Shown here one piece after another: positions 1 to 9,380 of a DNA stretch of 35,055 nt. Under the pieces are notes generated by a model, which was not told the DNA's origin, did no database searches, and worked only from the letters and a program-made list of their open reading frames with translations. The DNA is from a virus, in IMG/VR virus record IMGVR_UViG_3300042691_023005, positions 1 to 35,055 of that record; one strand, 5' to 3'. A program made the translations under genes and the position numbers. Each line of letters begins with the position of its first letter. Position 1 is the first letter of the stretch.

Positions 1-2248
1 CTGAATTTAAATATTTTTGCAATTTTTGTAGAAACAAAATAGAATTTGATTCTAAACTTGTTTTAATATTTTTAAATTCATTTATTGACACAAAATCAAT
101 AATTGTTGTATCACTTGTTTGGGGTATTGACCCCAAGCCAGATGTATATATGGAATAAAAATGCCTATCCCAAATTTCATAAAGAAATTGCGCATTGGAT
201 ATAGAAAAATATGGTAAATTTGTAAAAGGGTATTCATTTGTATTAAAACAAAATCTTGTATTAATATACTCATCATTATTTAATACATCATTAGATGAGG
301 GGGAATCAAACCTTTTAACTAACCCTTTTAGATATTCTTCAACAAACTCAACTTCTGGCCATTTATCGTAGTAATAGGCTTTTGTTGTTTGTATGATATT
401 AGGGTCCCCAGGATATATTAATTCATATTTATTGGCTTTTTCTTTATTTGTTTCATAGAAAACTAGTGGCCAAGGAAATACAATTTTCTCATTCTCTGGT
501 ATATCATTATTATCATCATTGATGACACTATTGAACCTATCTAAATCTTCTTTCACAGACCAAGCATTCTCATGAACATCCTCAAGCAACCTCAAAAAGG
601 CTTCTGTTGATGCCATAATAACTGCAATAATATTTTTAATAGTTGGTCTAAATCCAATTCCAGTTTCTTTATTTTCAACCTTTTTAGCCAACTCAAGACT
701 TAATGCTTTCTCAATATTGTTGTATTCACGTATAAATGTTGATTCAATATTATTTATCTCCTTTGTAAACTTGTTCATTACAAAGAAAGGTGCGGTCTTA
801 TTAACTCCATCCAGAGTATAGTCAATAAATATTTTGTTTCTAATATTCTTACAATATTCATTAGTGTCTATGTTTGGACTAACAAACCCCCCTCTTGATG
901 CAAAAGTTTTAGTACAATCAATTTGGTCTTCTGTTATAGAAGTAACCAATAAGTCATATTTTATATTATTATTTATTGGATGAGTTCTATTCTTACCAAA
1001 TGTTTCATTATCCAATAAAGACTTATTATAATCATCAATTATTTTTTTCAACTCACTAATAGCCAATTCAATCTTATTCTCTGTTGGGTTTTTAGTAATA
1101 TCATCTTTAAACGAATAAACTAGATTTTCCTCTGATGGTTTGAATGTATTATTCTCATCACTCTTTAAAATAATTGGCCTTGAATCAATGTATTTATTGA
1201 ACCAAGATTTAGCCCCACTTCTAACTGCCTTATAATAAAGTTCAATATTTGATTTATATTTCTTCCCATCTGTTAACTTCTGTACTTGAACCTTGTTTAA
1301 TGAATTTAAAATATTTTGTTCAAACATCTCCAATTTATTTATCAATTGAGATAATGTCAATTCTGGAAATGCTTGATCCAATAAGTTTTTTGATTTATAA
1401 TCTTTATAAACTTCTATTATCTTTTGATATCCAAGTTCTGTATTTATATCAATTTTATTTGATGTCTGTGTTTGAGTATTAGTTTCCCTTGATATTTCAT
1501 ATTTTTTAGTGTACATGTGTGGACAAGCTAGTAAATGACCTATACTAATATCACTCAAAACATTATATTTGTAACCTAAAAACTCCAAATCCACAGAATA
1601 ATCACCACTTGAAGAGTTGAATCTTGAATTGAATTTTGTCATAACCAACTCATACCTAACAGCCTTACCATAGTATCCCTTGATTGTTAGATAAAATGGG
1701 GGGTATGGTAGATTGAAAAATGCCGAATAAGGCGATTGATTACCCAAACTAAATAAAGCCCTGCCCTGGACATCCTCCATTGTTATGGTAACTGTTGGGA
1801 TAAATGCTGATGTTGTCTTTATTGATATTTTTTTTATACCAAACAAAGAGTTATCCTGAACATTAATAGCATCATTTTTAAAATACGCCCTGTTCTCATC
1901 AAAAACAACTTCAGATTGCTTTTGATTAACCCCTTCTTTTTTCATAGAATTCTTACCAGTGAACTCATCATAGTAACTAGATGTAAAAAAATCATCCTTA
2001 GTATTTGGTTTTAAAAAATTAATACTAGCCAAAGATACTGTTCTAATATCATCCTTAATATTTGTACCAATTAATAATTTAGTTCTAGGTATTAATTTTG
2101 TTTCAAGATTTGCATACATAACAAAATCTTCTGGCTTAACCCCCCTATCATTAACAGAACCATCACTATTAACAATTTTATTTGGATCAATATATATTAC
2201 ATTCTGATAATCATATATGACTTTAATATCCCCTTGCTCATTTACCAT
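1..2248 (-). CDS. Giant tail/baseplate structural protein, C-terminus off the window
   Basis: This frame opens with ATG at 2248 and I found no stop in the parts I read, including most of 2-1200 and the first 700 bases of the gene, so at least 749 residues are encoded and the end lies left of the window. The N-terminus reads MVNEQGDIKVIYDYQNVIYI. Around residues 165-250 there is a beta-rich stretch with TVTITMEDVQGRALF, then FNLPYPPFYLTIKGYYGKA, of a kind I associate with uncharacterised tail proteins of large phages; no enzyme motif is visible. Its ATG overlaps the stop region of the gp53-like gene by 11 bases, so the two are probably translationally coupled. It is the last visible gene of the leftward tail module. 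A baseplate or wedge role is inferred from position. Confidence 0.7.
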   Translation of the reverse strand, partial: MVNEQGDIKVIYDYQNVIYIDPNKIVNSDGSVNDRGVKPEDFVMYANLETKLIPRTKLLIGTNIKDDIRTVSLASINFLKPNTKDDFFTSSYYDEFTGKNSMKKEGVNQKQSEVVFDENRAYFKNDAINVQDNSLFGIKKISIKTTSAFIPTVTITMEDVQGRALFSLGNQSPYSAFFNLPYPPFYLTIKGYYGKAVRYELVMTKFNSRFNSSSGDYSVDLEFLGYKYNVLSDISIGHLLACPHMYTKKYEISRETNTQTQTSNKIDINTELGYQKIIEVYKDYKSKNLLDQAFPELTLSQLINKLEMFEQNILNSLNKVQVQKLTDGKKYKSNIELYYKAVRSGAKSWFNKYIDSRPIILKSDENNTFKPSEENLVYSFKDDITKNPTENKIELAISELKKIIDDYNKSLLDNETFGKNRTHPINNNIKYDLLVTSITEDQIDCTKTFASRGGFVSPNIDTNEYCKNIRNKIFIDYTLDGVNKTAPFFVMNKFTKEINNIESTFIREYNNIEKALSLELAKKVENKETGIGFRPTIKNIIAVIMASTEAFLRLLEDVHENAWSVKEDLDRFNSVINDDNNDIPENEKIVFPWPLVFYETNKEKANKYELIYPGDPNIIQTTKAYYYDKWPEVEFVEEYLKGLVKRFDSPSSNDVLNNDEYINTRFCFNTNEYPFTNLPYFSISNAQFLYEIWDRHFYSIYTSGLGSIPQTSDTTIIDFVSINEFKNIKTSLESNSILFLQKLQKYLNS

Positions 2249-2561
2249 AATAAAAGAAATGTGTTTCTATTGCTGTTTTATAGTCCAATAATGACGTTTC
2301 CAATGGGTATGGTATTTTTAACATAGCCCCATCATATATATTATTTTCCAACCCTCCAAACTGGGGGTTTGCAATCATTATCAACCAACCAAAGAAAGGT
2401 GTCTGATAATATTGTTGTGATATCTTGTCTAACCTACTTATATTTTTCTTAAAAAAATAAACATTGTCACTACTTTTGCCAGGTAATGTAACATAAGGAA
2501 CTGTCTTGTGCTCACCATTTACTGAAAATTGTGAATACCTATTATAATATTTTAAATTCAT
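2238..2561 (-). CDS. Baseplate wedge protein, T4 gp53-like with LysM-like fold
   Basis: A 107-residue protein. The centre reads ISRLDKISQQYYQTPFFGWL followed by IMIANP, then a glycine-containing turn and LKIPYP. This LD.IS..YY.....W.I..ANP....I..G..L.IP pattern is the LysM-like core of T4 gp53-type wedge proteins, in which the domain binds neighbouring baseplate subunits rather than peptidoglycan. Length is shorter than T4 gp53, so only the core is kept. It starts immediately after the stop of the 1559-residue protein and overlaps the next gene by 11 bases, which fits co-translation in a baseplate operon. The alternative is a tail-tip LysM protein of another kind. Confidence 0.68.
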   Translation of the reverse strand: MNLKYYNRYSQFSVNGEHKTVPYVTLPGKSSDNVYFFKKNISRLDKISQQYYQTPFFGWLIMIANPQFGGLENNIYDGAMLKIPYPLETSLLDYKTAIETHFFYYGK

Positions 2562-5500
2562 TTATTTTGATAATTTATTCTTAACTAAAATAAAGTTGTT
2601 TTTATTTTTATTCCAAGTCTTATTATTTGATATATCATAATCTAACTTACTATTCAAATTAAACAAAGCCTCTTTCATATTATTATCCGGATTTTCCACA
2701 ACTGAATATGAAAACTCAAATTCACTAGGGGTTATAGTTACAGCTTTTAAAACATCCACACTATCTTTTGAATTTTTAATTAATGAAGATTTGTATGCAT
2801 CTTCTTTAATATTATTTTGCGCATTTACAAAATCATTACTAATTAAATTTCCCCAATATTCTTTAAATATAGTTCTTATCTGATTATTGGTGGCTAAATT
2901 ATTATTTGAAATTGATTTTATCAAAATCTTGTTTTCAAAATCAGTCAAATTATCCTTATTTTTTAATATCCCGTAAAATAAAAAATAAATTAAACTATTT
3001 TGTTTATTACCAATTATCTCATAAGGATCAACTTTTTCATTATTAATAATATTTACAACCTTACCAATTTCTACTTTTGCAATTCCTAATATATTTCTAA
3101 TCCTATCCACAGATTGCGTCAATTTATAAATTGCAATATTACCCTCTTTATCTTGATAACCATCATAACCTTCAGAACTATCATAGGTGGAGGTCACAAA
3201 CAAAAGTTTAGACACATTCGTTTGATAACTTTCCTGTGCTTTTATAATAGAATTAACAAATGAATTAACATCTATAATAATTTTATCAAATTCAGATTTA
3301 AGATATGAAATGTAATTATTTGTAACTTCCAACTGTACATCTTTCTGTGTTTTAAATGTTGTTTTTATTTTTGAAGCAAACCCATCACTACCGTTTTCAA
3401 TTCCTTTTACAATTTGATTAAAGATACTTGTCAAATTACTTTGATAACTTGTTGGCACACCTAACAATCCAAAATTATCATCTTTATTTGTTAAATAAAC
3501 ACCAAGACTATTATTAACCGTACTCAAAACATAACGAATAAAACCAGAGTTAAATCTAATTAAATTTTGCTCTACAATTGAAGTTATTGTTGTAATATAC
3601 GAAATTGAGCCATTATTTGTTTGAGTAACAATATTTGCATATTTTAATAACCCAATCTGCTCGTCTATTTCCCCAATTGTTGTATATGTGTTTGTTGCTT
3701 GTTGCACTACATTTTCGGTTTCAACCCTTTCCTTTTCTTTAATGTAATCCAATATTTTTTGGTCAGTATCATTCAAACTTTCATCTGTAACATCTGCCCT
3801 CGCATCATAAACTTCAGTATTTGCATAGTAATTAAAATTTAATGCATTTTGTAACTTATCTATGGCAGTATCTAATCCATGTGCACCAACAAATGTAAAT
3901 GATAAAGTTACTTTTGCTATCATTGGTTGAAGACCTATACCTTCTGGATTCAAATCCAAATGCTCATACGTTAAACCTAATGTACCTGGTATTATCTTTG
4001 TATGGAAGAAATCACCCACCCTCAATACTAAAACTGGGGGAATTCCAAATGTTGTATTTTTTGCGTCTTTATAATCTTTTGTTCCATCCTTTTTTATTGT
4101 AGGAATTGTATTACCAGGTCTTAGGCATTGTTGTAGAAAAGTTAACCTTCCATTTAAACCTTCGGGTGTTGTTGAATGAAATGCAGGACTAAAATATTTT
4201 AATTTTTCCTTTAAACTATTATAAATAAAAGGATCTGTTTCTTCAATTGTTGCAAAATAATCACACTCTGATAATAATTTTTGCAACACTTTCTTTGAAA
4301 CATTTCGATATAATTTATTTGTAATCTCTGTGAAATTTTTCTCCTTCTTTTGCCTTTTTATTATAACATCAGAATTTGTTATTGTTTCTGTCGGTTCTTT
4401 CTTTTTTGGTTTTGTTGATATTGTTGCTTTTATATTTGAAATTAATGTTCTTCTACAAGCCATAGCTTGTTGACTATATATTTTATCTTGTGTAAATCCT
4501 GAACAAGTACTAACCTCAAAACTATTACCGTTTAAACCTATTGGTGTAAATGTTTTTGCAGTAACTCCATCTCTTTCACCTCTTGACAGACTTTTAAATT
4601 TTAACCTATTATTATATGTTATTTTAGACCTAATATATTTTTGCGCACTGTCTGTACGTCTAGTACCTAAAGCATCATTATATTCAAATGTTTGTGGTCT
4701 TGATGCTGAACCAACTAAATCAATAATTATTTCAGCATTTTCATCTTCCAAAAATTTATTAGCCTTCTCAATAAATTTGTCTATACCATTAAAATTATTC
4801 TGAACATATAAATTCATAAAATCTTTTAAATCACTCCTCTTGTATCCACTTTTGTTAATATAAGTACTATACAAATTTTCATAATTTGATGTATTACCAA
4901 CTAAAGGTATATCGTTATCAAAATAAAAAGACAAAGATTTAAATTCATCAAACTCCTTTGACTTATCTTCTATTATAGGTTCATTTGTATCATTTTCTGT
5001 TGAAGGGTCTTTTGTTGTTATATACGTTCTATTTAATAAATCAACCTCATCTTTTATTGTATAACTTTCTTGAACTTGTTTTTGTATTTCTTCTAGTTCA
5101 GAAAGAGTCATTGTATTGTATATTTTTGCTAACTCATACAAATCGTACTTCAAACAACCAGAAAAAAAGGATTCTAATATACCATTAACTCTTTCAACGC
5201 TACTTTGATTTTCTAAAATTCTATTTGTTATCACATTTAACACAGATGGATGATCAACAACAATACTAAATTCCAAAGTTCCTGTTCTAGTTGTGTTTTT
5301 ATATGTATGGACTTTTTCAGGTCTTCCTAAAAATTCATTCTCATTCCAGTTTGATGTTGATGAATCAGTGAATTTTAAATCGTATGGTGGAAACCACATA
5401 ATCCTTCCCCCATTTGGACCTTTCTCACATTCAGGTAAATTTAGGAATAAATCAGATGTCCTCCAAGCCAAATTCTCAATAGACAACATATATTTTTTAC

Positions 5501-7241
5501 TATCATTACCTTTCTTAGGGTATATACTTAAATCATAAGTTTTATTAAAAACTGAACTTTTTAACCTTCTACCTTCACTAACTATACCATCTTTTTTCTG
5601 TAATCTACTATATGTTAAAAATGGCGTATCTTTTGTAAATAATCTACAATACTCCTCAAATGTTCCACCATTTACATTTGGTGAAAATTTTCTAACTCTC
5701 GAACCTTTTGTAATTTCTTTATATCCATCATTAAAAACTTTACTTACTTGGTCTATTGCGTTACCAACATGTTTCAATCTATTCCCCCCATTTGGTTGTG
5801 AATCAACTAATTTTTGAGTGTCATCCATTATTGAACCTGGCTTTAATTCAAATTCAGTAGATTCAGTTAATCCGTAAGTTGATTGTTGTGTGTTTGAATC
5901 CCCAAATACTTGACCGTTTAAACCAACATCTTTACCAGCATTTGTTTTATACTTAGGTGAAACCCAAGTTAAGCCACCTTCAATACTACCACCATCTGTA
6001 TATGCTTGACCATTTGCCCCAATTTTTGGTTTAAAATCTTCACCTTCATATAATTTCGATACTTCTGATGGACCATAAACAGGTGATTGAACTCTTCTTC
6101 CAAACTGATCTTCTGGCAAATCCTTTTGTGGACCAGTAACATCTGTTACATCTAATTTAGAACTACCAACATAATAACCATTTTTATCCTTTGTGAATAA
6201 ATCAATAACACCACCTATTACACCATCTCCTCTATAATTTGGTCTATATAAATTATATTCAATATTTGCAAATAAGATTGATTTCTGGCCTTTTCCTGTG
6301 TTTTCAAAGAAGAGTTGACTACCAGTTTTCTTCTGCTGAAATAACCCCCCTAGAAAGCCCTTTTTAGGCTTACCAGTAAGACTTATTGTTGGGTCAAAGT
6401 AAGAGCCCACAATCGTAGGAAAAGGCAACTCTGCCCCTGCTAACTCCATTCCTAACTGTGCTGCACCAAAGATAAAATTGTTGGTTCGCGTAATTGTCCA
6501 TATTGGTTCAATAATAGGTTTTACACCCGTTATTAAATTATAAACATCTAATGGATCATTAATGTCAGAAATAGCATTTTCAAAACGTGTTAATATATTA
6601 TACTTACTAACAAATCTTCCAATTCTATCTTCAAAATATTCATTTAATTTTTCTGAACCTAATCTAACAATATATGAATCTGCCGATAACTTAGACTTGG
6701 TGTTTGCATTTTTTGTGAAAAGTTCAAAAGCAGTATATTCTGATGGGGTAAATGATGGATTACCATTTACATAATAATACATTATACCTCTCTTTGGTAG
6801 ATTTGGGTCAAACCAATAATCATCTTTCTCTATATAATATTTGGCATCACTATATACATTGTATTTTACATCAACACCAGAATAGAAATTTTTGGCTACA
6901 TTATTACTTAAATCTTGTAAATTATTTTTTAAAGTGGATGCCTTACTATAATTATATTCACCATTATTAGTCTTTGTGTTCCTTAATTTAAAAATATCTG
7001 TAACAATCTTATAACCACCAATTGTGCCAAATTGATTTCTTGTATAAGCCTGATTGGCATATACTGGTGTATCAATTAAATTATCAGGTGAGTCTTTTAC
7101 ATTAAAGACATTTAAAGGTGATACTTCATAATAAAATGGGGGTGTGTTACCAAAAGGTGATTTCTTATAGGGAGTTAAATTCCTAACTATTAAGTCTTTT
7201 CTATATCTATCACTATTACCAAAATCTAAAAAACTACGCAT
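2562..7241 (-). CDS. 1559-residue tail/baseplate protein with internal OmpA-like domain
   Basis: A very long structural protein. Residues about 550-700 form a beta-rich region with FPPYDLKFTDSS and GRPEKVHTYKNTTRTGTLEF, a pattern I associate with large-phage tail proteins. Residues about 770-875 look like an OmpA/MotB C-terminal domain: FYFDNDIPL, then IIIDLVGSAS, EYNDALGTRR and SAQKYIRSK. The Arg of the R-R pair that binds diaminopimelate in OmpA is kept, but the Asp expected in GHTD is replaced (GSAS). The C-terminal third is Asn/Lys-rich, with a second beta-rich part near residues 1080-1130 (PPVLVLRVGDFF, GIGLQPMIAKVTLSFTFVGA). It lies between the tape measure and gp53-like genes, so a baseplate hub or tail-tip position is likely. 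The OmpA-like part could touch host peptidoglycan during entry (inference). Confidence 0.65.
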   Translation of the reverse strand: MRSFLDFGNSDRYRKDLIVRNLTPYKKSPFGNTPPFYYEVSPLNVFNVKDSPDNLIDTPVYANQAYTRNQFGTIGGYKIVTDIFKLRNTKTNNGEYNYSKASTLKNNLQDLSNNVAKNFYSGVDVKYNVYSDAKYYIEKDDYWFDPNLPKRGIMYYYVNGNPSFTPSEYTAFELFTKNANTKSKLSADSYIVRLGSEKLNEYFEDRIGRFVSKYNILTRFENAISDINDPLDVYNLITGVKPIIEPIWTITRTNNFIFGAAQLGMELAGAELPFPTIVGSYFDPTISLTGKPKKGFLGGLFQQKKTGSQLFFENTGKGQKSILFANIEYNLYRPNYRGDGVIGGVIDLFTKDKNGYYVGSSKLDVTDVTGPQKDLPEDQFGRRVQSPVYGPSEVSKLYEGEDFKPKIGANGQAYTDGGSIEGGLTWVSPKYKTNAGKDVGLNGQVFGDSNTQQSTYGLTESTEFELKPGSIMDDTQKLVDSQPNGGNRLKHVGNAIDQVSKVFNDGYKEITKGSRVRKFSPNVNGGTFEEYCRLFTKDTPFLTYSRLQKKDGIVSEGRRLKSSVFNKTYDLSIYPKKGNDSKKYMLSIENLAWRTSDLFLNLPECEKGPNGGRIMWFPPYDLKFTDSSTSNWNENEFLGRPEKVHTYKNTTRTGTLEFSIVVDHPSVLNVITNRILENQSSVERVNGILESFFSGCLKYDLYELAKIYNTMTLSELEEIQKQVQESYTIKDEVDLLNRTYITTKDPSTENDTNEPIIEDKSKEFDEFKSLSFYFDNDIPLVGNTSNYENLYSTYINKSGYKRSDLKDFMNLYVQNNFNGIDKFIEKANKFLEDENAEIIIDLVGSASRPQTFEYNDALGTRRTDSAQKYIRSKITYNNRLKFKSLSRGERDGVTAKTFTPIGLNGNSFEVSTCSGFTQDKIYSQQAMACRRTLISNIKATISTKPKKKEPTETITNSDVIIKRQKKEKNFTEITNKLYRNVSKKVLQKLLSECDYFATIEETDPFIYNSLKEKLKYFSPAFHSTTPEGLNGRLTFLQQCLRPGNTIPTIKKDGTKDYKDAKNTTFGIPPVLVLRVGDFFHTKIIPGTLGLTYEHLDLNPEGIGLQPMIAKVTLSFTFVGAHGLDTAIDKLQNALNFNYYANTEVYDARADVTDESLNDTDQKILDYIKEKERVETENVVQQATNTYTTIGEIDEQIGLLKYANIVTQTNNGSISYITTITSIVEQNLIRFNSGFIRYVLSTVNNSLGVYLTNKDDNFGLLGVPTSYQSNLTSIFNQIVKGIENGSDGFASKIKTTFKTQKDVQLEVTNNYISYLKSEFDKIIIDVNSFVNSIIKAQESYQTNVSKLLFVTSTYDSSEGYDGYQDKEGNIAIYKLTQSVDRIRNILGIAKVEIGKVVNIINNEKVDPYEIIGNKQNSLIYFLFYGILKNKDNLTDFENKILIKSISNNNLATNNQIRTIFKEYWGNLISNDFVNAQNNIKEDAYKSSLIKNSKDSVDVLKAVTITPSEFEFSYSVVENPDNNMKEALFNLNSKLDYDISNNKTWNKNKNNFILVKNKLSK

Positions 7242-7248
7242 TATATGG

Positions 7249-7270
7249 TTTTAATATATAAATATTAAAA
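7249..7270 (-). promoter_or_regulatory. Late-type AT box before the 1559-residue tail gene
   Basis: The leftward strand reads TATTTATATATTAAAA 8-30 bases before the ATG at 7241. The site is an inverted repeat with arms TTTTAATAT and ATATTAAAA around four bases. It belongs to the TATTTAT-ATAAATA family found before other structural genes here and resembles the T4 late box TATAAATA. The assignment is by pattern only. Confidence 0.45.
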
Positions 7271-7313
7271 TTTTGGTAATTTTTAAAACTATATTTAGTA
7301 TGCTTTTTTATTT

Positions 7314-9158
7314 TTATTTAAATGTTTCTATAAATGAACTCAAATCTGCAACCAAATCTTGTGATTTTGCCCAGTCAATTGCTTTATCTACTGAACTTTT
7401 ACTTATAACTGCACCTGCACTATTTGTTTGTTTCACATTTAAATTGATTGTTAGTTTATTGTTTAAATCTTTGGGGTTGTTCAAAGTATCTTGAACTCCC
7501 TTAATATCCTTTTCAAGATTTTTCATTTGTTCCCCTCCCTCAATTTTTGCAGCTGACTGGATATTGAAAACTTTTTCCATACTACCAGTAATATCCCCAA
7601 ACATTTTATTTGAATTATCAAGAAGAGCCTCAAGCCCATAACCTGTACCAAACATAGTACCAAGTTCTTTTGAGTCTTTTATACCCTGACTAATGTTCTT
7701 TGGTATATCTATAAGATACTTCCCAACTGCTTGCATTATTTTTTCCATATTTGCGCCAAAATCTTCTCCTTTATACATATTAGCAACTGGATTAACCACA
7801 CCTCTTATTGTTTCCCTTGCGGTTTCTCCCCTAGGTACACCTTTATATATAATATCACCAACATCTCCAGCACCAGTTCTAATACCTTCTTGTACTCTAC
7901 CCATAATTGACTGCTCACTAACCGCTCCAAATAATAATTTATACTTAATTGCACCAACATCACTTGCTATTGTAGCAACAATATCCATAGAATCTCTTGT
8001 TAACTCCTCCAATGTTTTAGGTTCTTGTTTTGATAATTCATTCAATTGTGATATTTGTTTTTCTGTCAAATCTTTAACTGCCGTAGCAATACTTTCCCCA
8101 GTTTTCTCATCAGTTACTTTAATTTTATATTCATTATCTGTATCTAAATAAGCCAAATTGGCAACAAACATTTTTTGTTCATCAGTTAAATTAAACTTAA
8201 TATCAATTTCGCTTGCCCTTGCATTAAACTCTGCCAAATTTAAAGACATTTTTTTAAACTCCGCAGCATTCATACCAACAGCATCAGCCATCTTTGACAT
8301 TTGATTCATTGCCGAGGGGTTTATTTCAAATCTACCAGCTTCCTCATTGAACTGTGTAAACTTCTCCCCAGCCTTTGCAACGCTCATTATTAAACCTTCT
8401 GGGTCATTTAATGATTTGTTCATTAACATAAATGGATCCGCTAAATCACCCACAAAAACACCAAGCCTTTGGAAGGCTGCTGCCATATCAATTGCCCCCT
8501 CTGGCTCAAAAACTTTATCAGCAATATTACTAATAGTTGTCATATTCACTTTTAAGATACTTGCCTGTGCTGCCATTTTTGTAAACCCTAAAACACCTTC
8601 TTGAAATGAAAACCTATTCAGCATTTCAGTATTATCAACAACATTACCCATCACACTTTTAGCATTAACACCAACAGTTCTAATATAATCTAATGATTTT
8701 TCTAAATTATTGCCAATTTTGGATGCCATAATACCAGCCTCACCAAAATTAGTAATCATAGTACTAGCCTCCTTACCTATTAATGTTTGTGCTGCAAATA
8801 ACTTTTCGTAAATTTCAGGTTCAAATATAACATTCCTACCCATTGCATCTATACTCCCTTTAATGACCTTCATAGTTTCTGTATAATCACCACCTAACTT
8901 TGCCACCAAAGGTAAGGTATCAGCAATTGTAACTTTGAATTCACTTATTCTATTCCTGCTAAGAAGTAATTCTGCATTAAGAGATGATGCTCCTTTTTCT
9001 AAACTATAAAATGCTTCTTTAAAATTACCAAAACCTTCAAAAGCCTTAGTAATTCTTTTTTTATCCTCTTCTGTACTTATTGTATTTAGTAAAACATCAA
9101 ATACTTTATTAGCAAAGTCACCAATAATACTTCCATCTTTTGGTTTGTCTTCAAACAT
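7314..9158 (-). CDS. Tail tape measure protein
   Basis: A 614-residue, mostly helical protein with few aromatics, rich in Ala, Met, Glu and Lys. It has the amphipathic stretches typical of tape measure proteins, for example about residues 60-330 with repeated helices around AGIMASKIGNNLEKSLDYIR and MAAAFQRLGVFVGD. It is encoded directly after the tail assembly chaperone and before the large tail-tip proteins, the standard order tube - chaperone - tape measure - tip. Tape measures span the tail lumen and set its length; at roughly 0.15 nm per residue this one would predict a tail tube of about 90 nm. No peptidase or transglycosylase motif was recognised. The start follows a palindromic late-type box. 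Confidence 0.8.
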   Translation of the reverse strand: MFEDKPKDGSIIGDFANKVFDVLLNTISTEEDKKRITKAFEGFGNFKEAFYSLEKGASSLNAELLLSRNRISEFKVTIADTLPLVAKLGGDYTETMKVIKGSIDAMGRNVIFEPEIYEKLFAAQTLIGKEASTMITNFGEAGIMASKIGNNLEKSLDYIRTVGVNAKSVMGNVVDNTEMLNRFSFQEGVLGFTKMAAQASILKVNMTTISNIADKVFEPEGAIDMAAAFQRLGVFVGDLADPFMLMNKSLNDPEGLIMSVAKAGEKFTQFNEEAGRFEINPSAMNQMSKMADAVGMNAAEFKKMSLNLAEFNARASEIDIKFNLTDEQKMFVANLAYLDTDNEYKIKVTDEKTGESIATAVKDLTEKQISQLNELSKQEPKTLEELTRDSMDIVATIASDVGAIKYKLLFGAVSEQSIMGRVQEGIRTGAGDVGDIIYKGVPRGETARETIRGVVNPVANMYKGEDFGANMEKIMQAVGKYLIDIPKNISQGIKDSKELGTMFGTGYGLEALLDNSNKMFGDITGSMEKVFNIQSAAKIEGGEQMKNLEKDIKGVQDTLNNPKDLNNKLTINLNVKQTNSAGAVISKSSVDKAIDWAKSQDLVADLSSFIETFK

Positions 9159-9167
9159 ATTTTTATA

Positions 9168-9183
9168 TATTTATATATAAATA
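9168..9183 (-). promoter_or_regulatory. Palindromic late-type promoter box before the tape measure gene
   Basis: TATTTATATATAAATA is a perfect 16-base palindrome ending 9 bases before the tape measure ATG at 9158. It contains the T4-late-like TATAAATA. It follows the hairpin at 9185-9215, so a terminator and a new promoter are placed back to back. Confidence 0.5.
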
Positions 9184-9184
9184 G

Positions 9185-9215
9185 AATAAGGGGTGATTTT
9201 TTGTCACCCCTTATT
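9185..9215. terminator. Hairpin overlapping the end of the second chaperone frame
   Basis: A perfect 12-bp stem, AATAAGGGGTGA paired with TCACCCCTTATT, with a 7-base loop. On the leftward strand the TGA stop of the second chaperone frame (9206-9204) is inside the 5' arm. The downstream T-tract is imperfect (TTATTCTATTT), so it may also act as a 3'-end stabiliser. Confidence 0.6.
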
Positions 9216-9380
9216 TTCTTCAATCCATTTATTAATTAAAAATTTCCTTATAAAAATTGGCATATTTAAAAAATCAGTATAAGAAATATGTAACAATTTA
9301 GTTAAGTAGTAATATTCAGTTAATTGCCCTAGCCTATATTCCGAAGAAAGGGCGAAAAAACTCCACCCCAAACCCAGCAT
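9204..9380 (-). CDS. Second reading frame of the tail assembly chaperone (frameshift extension)
   Basis: A 58-codon open frame overlapping the last 47 bases of the gp26-like gene and running past its stop. From an ATG at 9380 it would begin MLGLGWSFFALSSEYRLGQL and contain YLTKLLHISYTDFLNMPIF followed by IRKFLINKWIEENKG. The SY.D...MP.F.R...I.....E pattern is one I associate with short helical proteins next to tail chaperones in many phages. The frame is +1 (or -2) relative to the upstream gene; the overlap contains TTT TTT C at 9360-9354. A shift there would join residues 1-244 of the upstream protein to 49 residues from this frame (about 293 in total). It could instead start independently at its ATG or be coupled. 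Confidence 0.6.
   Translation of the reverse strand: MLGLGWSFFALSSEYRLGQLTEYYYLTKLLHISYTDFLNMPIFIRKFLINKWIEENKG

Noticed and set aside
7693-8151. 152-codon rightward open frame
   Set aside because: It lies wholly inside the tape measure gene on the other strand and has no protein-like composition or promoter.
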